Source: Podocnemis expansa (Eukaryota > Chordata > Testudines > Podocnemididae). From it: a DNA stretch of 64,000 nt. The notes under the pieces are model-generated. The model was not told the DNA's origin. It ran no database searches and was given only the letters and a program-made list of their open reading frames with translations. The translations under genes and the position numbers were made by a program. The DNA is taken from contig ML682125.1 in assembly GCA_007922195.1 (NCBI GenBank), positions 310,001 to 374,000 on the forward strand. Reading direction: 5' to 3'. Positions 55,470 through 64,000 of this stretch are shown one piece after another. Position 1 is the stretch's first letter. The number at the start of each line of letters is the position of its first letter.

Positions 55470-56470
55470 TGTGATGCTGTCTGGCTCTAGGGGACTGGTT
55501 ATGGTTATCTTTCATATTAATATTTCATATTTGCAATAATCCATATGTGATATACCATGTTTGATGTCAACAGAAAGGCTGTAATCTGCTAAGAATGATT
55601 ATATGGTTTGTATGTAGGTATCATGCTTGTATTAGAAATTAGAAATCTATTTGGTTTTATGTGTGTTCCAAGTGATTTGCTCTTAAGGCAATCCCAGACT
55701 GGGTGTCTGCAAAACTATTGTTTCTCTTGATGGCCCCCATCAGGGGGGCTCTCATCTGCAGTGGGCCCAGGAGGAAACCTGTTCGACCAGTTACCCAGAC
55801 TGAATATGTGGCCCAACTCCATTTTGATCTGGCAAGGACTCTGAGACAAAAGGCAGGGGACCCATCTCCATTTTGTCTTTAGTCTTCAGTCTATCTGCAA
55901 CCAACCCCCGCTGGAACTATTCTCCTGGGACTGAACAAAGGACTGAGACCCACCCAGGTGCTGGGTGCATATCAGGGGAATGTGACTAACCTGCAAATTG
56001 CATATTCTTCAAGGACTTGCTTTCTATGGACTCTAAATCATTTGTATGTATGTGATTCAATTTGACCCTTTAACATCTCTCATGTTTTGTTTGTTTTCTT
56101 TTTATATTAAACCTTTAGTTGTAGTTACTAAAGGATTGGCTGGCAGCATAGTATTTTGGGTAAGATACAAGCCTCTATTGTTCTGGGTGCTATGGGTGGC
56201 CCTTTGGGATCAGGAGAACCTAGTTCTTTGAGAGACCCAGTGGCTGGGTGGGGACCAGAGAAGCTGATGTGCAGTAAGGGGGCTGTTTCTATTGTGTTAT
56301 GCTTGGTGATGACTGGCGTGGGGAATCAGAAGTATGTTTTGTTGCTGACTGCAAGACTGGTTTAAGTACCACCTGTCAGTGGTTTGGGGGTTTGGCCCCT
56401 GGTTTTGCAACTTGCCTGATTTTGGCACATTCAGAAGGTTATCCCAGGAGGCCCGGGTCACAGAAGCTAC
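55470..56470 (+). repeat. LTR-A dispersed element, copy 6 (nearly complete)
   Basis: It starts TGTGATGCTGTCTGG at 55470 and is collinear with copy 5 over ~1 kb, including 'caaaggactgagacccaccc', the polyadenylation-like 'tatattaaacctttag', 'ggctggcagcatagtatttt' and the distal 'gcaacttgcctgattttggc'. No coding frame is present. Confidence 0.75.
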
Positions 56471-56504
56471 TGCTCTTGTTTCCTCCAACGTAGATGGTGT
56501 CTCT

Positions 56505-56650
56505 GTGGAAGGTAGCATGAGCTAGGAGTGAGGCTTTGGCCCTGGACGTCAGGACACCTGGTTTCTCAGGGCCTGCCTCCTAATCTGCTCTGTGAACCTG
56601 GACAATTCACCTTCCCACTCAGTTTCCCCATGTGTGTGGTAAATGGAAAG
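56505..56650 (+). repeat. tRNA-derived SINE (MIR-like)
   Basis: The head 'atgagctaggagtgaggctt' and 'caggacacctggtttctcag' and the body 'tgtgaacctggacaattcac' and 'cactcagtttccccatgtgt' match the same family as 50108-50250. Confidence 0.55.
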
Positions 56651-57892
56651 GGTTCTCTGTAAATCTAGTAGCATCCACAGCCTCCTCAATGGCCCTTCAG
56701 CACTAAGGCCGGGGTTAGAGATGGCATCTAGGTCTGCAATGAGCTTCCAGGAAACCACCTGGCCATTAACATTCGCCCTGGTTGCTGACCCACTCTGGAG
56801 TCTGGCTGGGGAATGATTCATTTGATGTGGCAAGTTTAATTTGAGGAGTTAAGTGATGCTCGTAGGTGTAAAAGCCAACCCAGAACCTGAAGGACTCAGC
56901 CAGGATGCCCAGGAACCCAAGCTCCAGCTTCATACTTGAGATGGATGGACCATGATACAGTTTCTATCCCATACACTCAAAGTCAAATCAAATACATTAG
57001 CTCCCCTCTGTGCTGTCATTGGCTGGGAAGTGAGACAGCTCTTTGGAGGGGAGCTCCAGTCCACCCACCCCAGGTGGCTCCCTGACCTCAGACTGAGGGA
57101 AAAGCCTCCTCCACCATACTTTCCCCAGCACAGGGGCAGCTTGGGAGCCCAGGGGGCTAGCCAAGGCAGAACCCCTCACCCCGATTCATCTTGTCATTCT
57201 TAGAAAATACATACTCCCAGGATATTAGGAGATAAAGCAATATGCCACATTTATCATGAATATTTTTAAAATCTCTTTAATAGAAAAAGTGGTTTAATAC
57301 TTGTTCTTAAAAGTTACTTCTATATCTCATTATTCATTTACACACACAAAATCACATACACACACATGCACACACACACACAGGATCCTCCAAATGGGAT
57401 ATAGTCACCAGCCTCAGTGGCTCTTGCTAATCCGCTGGCCAGGCAGCCTAGACACAAGGATGGCAGTGGGGTCTTGCCGGTGTGCACTGATGCTCCTGGA
57501 GGTTGACTGCAGATCCACAAAGAAAACCCAAAGCCATGAAGTCCGATCCAACTTTTTATACCTTTCAGTCCATAGACCTTGTGAGTCATGCTGGCCCAGT
57601 CAATTGCAGTCATGACTTTCATCACGGTTTTTTATTGGACTTCAACTGGACCTTTGTTCTTTTCTTTCTTGGGTGGACTCTTCTCACTTTTCCAGGAGTT
57701 TGTCTCCATTCTTCTTTAATCTTCAGGCATTGAGGTGGTGCTGGCAGTTTGCATCAGGGCAGGCCGCTGCCTGGACTAACCCCATCACACACACTCACAT
57801 TTTATTCACACATCCAGATGAATTACACACACCTAAATCTAAATGAAACTTCATCAAACATCAGTGAACAGAGTACAAGATTCAAAATGGAG
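56651..57892. other. Single-copy sequence
   Basis: No gene is recognised. 57339-57385 holds a (CA)n-rich microsatellite. Confidence 0.3.
57340..57384 (+). repeat. (CA)n microsatellite, interrupted
   Basis: Runs of CA are broken by 'aaatcacatacac' and 'atg'. Confidence 0.85.
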
Positions 57893-57980
57893 TTACAAAG
57901 TGGGATTTTCTCCCACGAAAGCTCATGCGACAAATAAACCTGTTAGTCTTTAAGTGCCACAGACCTCCTTGCTTTTTTTA
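57893..57980 (+). mobile_element. Penelope-like element 3' end (short)
   Basis: The segment 'caaagtgggattttctccca', 'cgaaagctcatgcgacaaat' and 'ctgttagtctttaagtgcca'. The second core box (CGAAA) is intact and the first is truncated. Confidence 0.5.
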
Positions 57981-59920
57981 AAGTTAAAATGGAGTTTCTT
58001 CAAACACACTAGAGTTACAAAGTACAAGATGCACGATGAGGTTTTGATCACGGTATAAACTTATCATGTGAGTCCCGCAGGGCTCTTGGTTTAAGTGTTG
58101 GCACAATGGTTACAACAGTGGGGCACCTAGGAACTCCAGTCCGTTTTCTTCCCTTATGCTTTACTTACCTTGTTAGCTCTTAGGGCCAGAGACTGTTATG
58201 GTTACAATGGAGAAGTTTCTCAAAGGTAGTTCTTGGTGACCAGGAAGAACTAATGGTCATTGCTGAATGACAGCAGACCTAGCCAGTGAATGATACAACT
58301 TCATTCTTCAGTCCAATTCTTCATACACATCAAATCCCAAGTTCACATACAATCAGATCCCCAATTCACATAAAGTAAAATCCCAAGTTCACATAAAATA
58401 ATAATCATAATACGTAATAAAATGTAAACCATAAGACAGTCTCCAATCCTACAATCCCTGAAGCATAGCCTTGAACAGCTCACAAGCCCCTTCCTCAGGC
58501 TGCTGGCAAGACAAAGCTCCAGGTGCCAGCCATGAGGAGGTGAAGGCAGGGCAGCTGAGTAGCAGCTTTGCTGCTGTTCTCCCTCCAGCATGTGAGCGTC
58601 TGAGGGGCGGGTGGCAGTGCCAGGGAGACGCACTGCGTGCCCAGCAGCCAGAGAGTGAAACTGAGACTGCCCTGGCCAGGACGACTGGCCAAGCACTGGA
58701 TTGTCAGGCGGGCGGCAGGGAACCTGGCGTGCGAGGAGCAGAGTCAGTTGCTGAGCAGGGCACGAGTGACAGCGTGGCTCCCCATTCACAGCGTCCATCA
58801 GAGGAGAGAGCCCCAGCAGAGGAACGATGTGGCTCCTGGGGACAAACGCAAGAGCCCGTTCTCCACACCAGGGCTGCCGCAGAGCCAGGGCCAGCATGGA
58901 GAGACAATTCAGAGCAACCCCAGCGTGGAGCTGAGCCCAGTCTGCCAGCCACCACTGTGAGGGGCTGGCGCAGGTGCCCCGACTGCTAGGATTAGCACCT
59001 GCAATCCCACTCCAACACAGCTGGCCCCAGCGACAAGGGTTGTGGTCAGCTGGGAAAACAACAGGACCCTCGCTGGCTTGGGTTGGCTTCCTTCCTGCAG
59101 TCCTGACCCTAGGGCTCTCTCCTTGCCCCCCTCAGCTGTGGGCTTGCCCCCTCCTCTTCCCTTGGGGCTAGCGTTCCTCCCCCCGCTACGTCCATGATCC
59201 TTTCCTTGGACGCCTGCTCCTAGACCCCCATGATACCCCGGGGTGGGTGGGAGCCATCAGCGCTCACCACCGGAGGGGGCATGCTGCCAAGTACGGTGGT
59301 TGGTGCCATGGACTGCTCCCACCACCACACGCAGCAACCGTCCCCCTGCAAAGCCAGGCTCTCCACCCATATCCTGGTGCTCAGACACAGGATATTGCCC
59401 CGCGGCCTGCCCTTGCCTGGGTGATTGTGGCCTGTGGGCCCATTGGCATTAACCTTGGGCTGGAGACCATCAACCCCACAGTGGCAGAGGGGGCATTTGG
59501 GTTATTAGCCAAAGGAGCAGCACTGGAGCTGCCTCTAAGGGTAGGCTGAATACCCGGCCATGCCTCTATTCCACTGGGGCCCAGACATGGAGTAAGGAGC
59601 CAGGCCTGCCCTGGCAAGCGGAGGAGAGAGAAAAAGTGGCTTGCCAGGGCTGCTCTGGCTAGAGCAGCACACTTCTTTCCTCAGCCTCTCGCTTGGTGTG
59701 TGGGGACAAAGCCCCAGCCAGGAGATGGGCGGGTGGACCAGCGATGTGCTTCTCTACTGAGCTGGGGTCTGGCTCCACACCAGCCCTGGACGCCCCCTTC
59801 GGCAGCTTTGAGTGTCGTCCCACCCTGTGTCAGGGCAAGGGGTCTGCACTGTGAGCCCCACACTCACAAGTTTCAGGGCAGGTTTTTATTAAGTCTATTA
59901 ATTCTAAATTTGGCCCTGGA
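57981..59920. other. Single-copy sequence
   Basis: Apart from the short tandem at 58331 no repeat or gene is recognised. Frames on both strands at 58470-59000 overlap and have no known domain. Confidence 0.35.
58331..58400 (+). repeat. Three imperfect ~25 bp tandem units
   Basis: Each unit reads 'aatcccaagttcacataaaa' or close variants. Confidence 0.6.
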
Positions 59921-59927
59921 GTTGCTC

Positions 59928-59982
59928 AAGTCAACTTAAGCCAGGTTAAGTCGACTTAAGCCTCCAAAAGTAAACATAGCCA
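59928..59982 (-). repeat. MITE terminal fragment
   Basis: On the minus strand it starts GGCTATGTTTACTTTTGG and continues into 'aagtcgacttaa'. The first bases match the GGCTATGTCCACA end at 63290. Confidence 0.4.
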
Positions 59983-60640
59983 TCTTGTAAAATACATGAC
60001 CCAAATCTAACCTGTAAAGACATATTATAGGAAAATACAATGGCAGTGTTACAAGTAGGCTGGGGCTTTGATATGCACGTGTATCAATAGTGGTTTCTTA
60101 ATGAAATTTACATATATCCTGTTGGAAGATAGCAAATTAAATGAATTGCTTCCATGTCTGTCACTATTGTTCTATTGGAAGGAGTTGAAAGGGAACATTA
60201 ACATCTAAATGGACTTTTGATGTACCAATGTAAACTGTTAATTGTGCTAATACAGCTAATTACCTGTGATGCCCAGGAGGTGAAGGTTTTACTTCAATGG
60301 ACAATATACTTTACTATTCTCCACTTAAATACCTGGGAACTGTCGTCAAAGCCCACACGAAGAAATGACCTGCAAATGCCCCCCTTGCTACAACTATAAA
60401 AGGACGGTGGGAACATAATCCCTTTATTTCACATCTGTCCAAGCTTCTCAGGGAAAGTTTGGCCCACAGGATTGAGATCCCAGCCAGCACTGGCCTGCAA
60501 ACTGCCCCGCTAATTCTCAGGGGAGAATTAGAACAAATTCTACATCAGGTCTGTTTGGTCTCTATTCCTTAAAACTGGATTTCTAACAACAGAAGCTGTG
60601 AAATAAGGACTTATCTAGGCATCCATCTGGGCATCGGATG
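59983..60640 (+). repeat. Probable upstream (U3-like) part of an LTR-A relative
   Basis: AT-rich sequence with a TATA-like 'aactataaaaggacggtg' near 60393 and 'tttggcccacaggattgaga' leads directly into LTR-A sequence at ~60650. It is unlike the upstream half of the other copies, so either the family has alternative U3 regions or a recombinant formed. Confidence 0.4.
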
Positions 60641-61205
60641 TATGCCTAAGACATGCAAACTTCAAATTCTTCAAGGACTTATCTTCTATGGACTCTAAAT
60701 CATTTGTGTGTATGTGATCCTCTTTGACCTCTTAACATCTCTCATTTTGCTTCTTTTCTTTTTATATTAAACCTTTAATTGTGGTTACTAAAGGATTGGC
60801 TGGCAGCATGGTATTTTGGGTAAGATCCAAGCCTATATAGTTTTGGGTGGTGTGGCTGGCCCTTTGGGGTCAGGAGAACCTATTTCTTTACCAGACCCAG
60901 TGGCTGGGTGGGAACTGGAGGAGCTGATGTGCAGTAAAGGCGACTGAGTATATTTTATGCTGGCTTCTTGATATCCAGTGTAGGGGATCAGAAGCATTGT
61001 TTGTAACTGGTTGGGGAGTTTATCTCTAGGTAACCCACCAGTTCTGGGAGAATCTGCTCTCCTTTTTGCAGCTTGCCCTGATCTTTGCATATTCTGGTGT
61101 TCATCCCAGGAGGCCCAGGGCATAATGTCCTCCTTTTTGATGCCTATTTCTCTGTCCTCAGTCTCTGGCACCCAGTCAGCCACTAGGTCCAGTAAAGAGA
61201 TAAGT
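60641..61205 (+). repeat. LTR-A dispersed element, copy 7 (3' part)
   Basis: The segment 'aaacttcaaattcttcaagg', 'ctatggactctaaatcattt', 'tatattaaacctttaattgt', 'ggctggcagcatggtatttt' and 'aggagaacctatttctttac' is collinear with copies 5 and 6, with a more diverged distal part. Confidence 0.65.
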
Positions 61206-61214
61206 TATTAAAAC

Positions 61215-61855
61215 TCCAGGCTCTTTACCAAAAGGTTCATCTAACCCTAAAGGATCACCCACATCACCAGATCAATGGGAGTTTGGATCTTGCCAAAATC
61301 CCACACTGTCAGCCAATCCTTTAGGGACTAAACTAAAGGTTTGTTATAAAAGGAAAGGAACAAACTATAAGAGAACTGTTAAAGGGCTAAAGCAATCACA
61401 TATATACAAAGGACTAAGAGTCCATCTAAATTGGGTTGCCATCAGAATTATGGCATCTGAAGGCTTGTGCAGTCCCTTTGGTTGCATCTGGAACCTGGCT
61501 GGGGCTCAGTCCCTGGTTTCACAGCTTCTGTGTAGCCCTGGCTCCCCCCCACCCCCAGACCCCATTGTACCTGTGGATTCCCTTAGTGGGTCAGCCAGCA
61601 GCTACTGCTGCTGCCATGCACCTGGGGAGTCACCCAGACACAGCAGAGCTGGAAATACAGACACACCTGACCCAACACAGCCATAGCTTCCAGCACAGAT
61701 ATGACACAGGCACATCAACAATAGCATCTTACCTAGCAAATCTGAGCCTTTCTAACGGTACCTAACACAACCTCACTCATAGAAATTATGGTAATTTTGA
61801 AATACTGACAGCACATAATATTCAAAATGGTTCCCTTCATCCAGACAGCATCACA
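61215..61855 (-). repeat. LTR-A dispersed element, copy 8, converging on copy 7
   Basis: On the minus strand it starts TGTGATGCTGTCTGG at 61855 and runs to 'ggattggctgacagtgtggg' and 'ggtgatgtgggtgatccttt'. It is a diverged subfamily. With copy 7 it makes a tail-to-tail inverted pair centred near 61210. Confidence 0.65.
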
Positions 61856-62214
61856 GCTACCAGCCCAGGGGCCGCACAGGTGGGACTGGGAGGGAGATCG
61901 TGACCCTGACAGGAGGATCCTGGGGAAGGGACCCCACCTCCTAGCACCTGGGGCTTGTGGCCACCATCAGAGCAAGTGTCTGGCCCATGACATCCCTGCA
62001 GTACAGCTAGGCTTGGGGCATGTGAGACACAGCCTGTGAACATCACTCACACCCGATAGACACTGTGTGGGGCCCCCAGGCCTGGAGAGCAGCATTTGGG
62101 GTTTTCATTAACCTTTCCCATTTCTTCCTTATATTTTAAGTGGTGGCTGTTTAATACATTTTATTTAACTGGTGTGACATGTGTGCACTGATCTGTTGGT
62201 CAGGGAAGCATCCA
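61856..62214. other. Single-copy sequence
   Basis: Nothing is recognised in this stretch. Confidence 0.3.
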
Positions 62215-62280
62215 GTGCACTGTGCAGGAGGTCAGACTAGATGATCATATTGGTCCCTTCTGACCTTAGAGTCTAGGAGC
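62215..62280 (+). repeat. CR1-like 3' tail
   Basis: The segment 'gaggtcagactagatgatca' followed by 'ttggtcccttctgacctta' matches the terminal sequence of older CR1 subfamilies. Confidence 0.6.
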
Positions 62281-63289
62281 ACCCCCAAGTGGAGTCACCC
62301 AAGCCCCCATCCTAAGTGACCAAGTTGGGGGTTGAGCCTCTCAGGAATCCTGGCCCAGCCGTGTCGGGGTTACAGGGACCCCACCACACAGGAGAGTGGG
62401 AGGGGAGCCCTCGAAGTCAGGCCAGCCTCTGTGTAAAGGGAATGAGAGCCAGGACTCAGATTCCTTCACTAGCCATCTCTGGCAAGGTGGTGTATGACCC
62501 AGAAAAATTCCCCACTGTCCTCTGCTTGCCACTGCAACCTGGAGACTAGAAATGGGCTGCAGAGCCAGCATGGGGCATGGTCTCCCACCTCCCCCAACCA
62601 GATGGCTGAAGGGTCCCAATTAAAGGATGACGGTGGTCAGCCCAGGGGCACGTTAGCTAACTGCATGCCTTCTCCAGCTGGACTTGCAGACCCACTCAGC
62701 AGCCCCCCTCCAGCAAGGTTGCTGCTAAGGGGAGTCACTGGCTCATTGATGTTAGACGGGTCCTGAAGACCCTATCCAGCCACATGGCAGCACCCTGCCC
62801 CCAGTTGGCAAGGCCACCGAACATCCCAAAACACACAGGGAGATGAGCAACAACGCTGGAGTGCAATAAAACAAGGCCAAGTGAGCTGTGATGGGGTCTG
62901 GCTCTTGGTTCAGAGCCCTGAAGAGATCAGAGCGCCCCAGCGCTCATGCTGCTCACCTGCTCCTCTGCTCGCTGCGAGGCTGCAGGAACCAGGAATTAGC
63001 TGGATGTGGGAGGCCCTACAAGCGACCTTCCTGTTCACCACCATTCACACGCAGCTGTCCCTTCCCCAAGATGTTCTCTGCCCTCCCCGGAGAACAGAGG
63101 ACACAGCCGCACTGGGCTTTGGGGTAGCGCTGCGTGCTGGGAGCCCCGGCAGGAAGGTAGCTGCAGGGCTAGCATGAGGCACATCAGCACAGCTGGGTGA
63201 ATGGGGGGCAAGGCTGGAATAATAGCCAGGCTGAGGTGCATTGGGAGAGCTACACGGGGTCAGGGAAAATCCTGTGACAGAGGGGCAGT
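62281..63289. other. Single-copy sequence
   Basis: No gene or repeat is recognised. Confidence 0.3.
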
Positions 63290-63779
63290 GGCTATGTCCA
63301 CATGATGCTTTTAAATCAAAACAAGGACCATTGTTTTGATTTAAAAGTTGTCATGTCCGAACAACATTTCATTTTGAAATGACAAGCCTCATCATTTCAA
63401 AATAACGAACCTTATTTCAAAATAGTAAAACCTAGGCTGAAATTGAAATAGCCATTATTTCAAAACGGTTGTTTTGAAATAATGCCGTTTGGGCGTGTTA
63501 TTTTGAAATACCCATTATTTTGATTTAACACTTTTGCCCTTCTCCTTCCCAGGGTGCCTTCCTTTTTCTATATATTGGCTGGCAACACAGGCCTGCCAGG
63601 GGGCCATGTTGCCACACCTCCCATGCTGCCCCTCTCCTGATTCGAAATAGCAAGTCCTGTGTCCAGACTTGCTATTTCAATTTGAGGGTTTTGCTTATTT
63701 TGATTTAAGTTAATTTGAAATAACAATTTTATTTCAAATTAACTTATTCTGAAATAAGCATTTATGTGTGGACATAGTT
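63290..63779. mobile_element. Foldback MITE, ~490 bp
   Basis: The ends are inverted: GGCTATGTCCACATGATGC on the left and, complementing the right end, ACTATGTCCACACATAAATGC. Next to the left end is a 16 bp perfect hairpin (TTTTAAATCAAAACAA with its complement, 63309-63349). The interior is built of 'atttcaaaataa' and 'ttgaaataa' words in both orientations. Flanking TA on both sides would fit a TA-targeting transposase, but the exact boundary is uncertain. Confidence 0.65.
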
Positions 63780-64000
63780 AGTGTAAGCTGCTGGGAAGGC
63801 AAGGGGGTCTAGCTATTATGCCTTCCTTGAACAAATGTGCTACTCTCCGCTCCTCCCAAGCCCTAGACCCTGCAGACAAGTGATCCAGCCCCCCTAGGGC
63901 TGGTGCACAGCTATAAAGCAGCAGTATCAGCCCCCTCCAAGGAGAGCCAGTGAAAGTGCTGGCAATAACTAGGGTCCTCCCTCTGCATCGGCTCCACGTG
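63780..64000. other. Single-copy edge of window
   Basis: No feature is recognised. Confidence 0.3.

Overview
This window is eukaryotic nuclear DNA, most likely from a non-avian sauropsid; a turtle is my best guess. The basis is the repeat mix: CR1 LINEs of several ages, MIR/tRNA-type SINEs, Penelope-like fragments, hAT elements and foldback MITEs, and a vertebrate-type DIRS retrotransposon. That inference rests on recognising families by eye, not on a search. I see no host protein-coding exon I can defend, no tRNA, rRNA or snRNA gene, no CRISPR array and no bacterial-type operon. Most long open frames lie in GC-rich or C-run-rich sequence, are open on several frames at once, and look like chance.

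Layout. 1-5.25 kb: GC-rich single-copy sequence with one MIR. 5.26-6.53 kb: a CR1 3' end, then two Penelope-like ends facing each other as a palindrome. 8.13-12.44 kb: a layered nest. A minus-strand CR1 (EN end, RT, 3' end) is split by a 1.28 kb hAT element with near-perfect 8 bp target duplications, and that hAT is itself split by a 649 bp LTR element with two ~165 bp LTRs and a perfect 5 bp duplication. 12.4-22.8 kb: mostly single copy, with fragments of a dispersed LTR-like family (here called LTR-A) and a decayed Ty3/gypsy gag at 21.88-22.33 kb. 22.8-24.37 kb: an LTR-A copy carrying a Penelope-like insertion, a 400 bp assembly gap and a palindromic MITE. 24.8-34 kb: CR1 ends, three hAT elements and one other DNA transposon. 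34-43.9 kb: mostly single copy, with enhancer-like AT-rich homeobox-site blocks, one hAT, one Penelope-like end and a solo-LTR-like block.

43.90-48.97 kb holds the most informative single object: a DIRS-type (tyrosine-recombinase class) retrotransposon. It has inverted terminal repeats, an internal complementary region next to the right repeat that copies both outer ends back to back, GTT at the junctions, and a gag frame of about 630 codons broken by nonsense codons but kept in one frame. 49-64 kb: single-copy sequence, further LTR-A copies (one pair converging at 60.6-61.9 kb), SINEs, Penelope-like ends and a foldback MITE at the right edge.

No set of genes here works together as a pathway. 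The interest lies in the mobile elements: their nesting order, the DIRS architecture, the miniature LTR element, and a hammerhead-ribozyme-like core in the Penelope-like ends.
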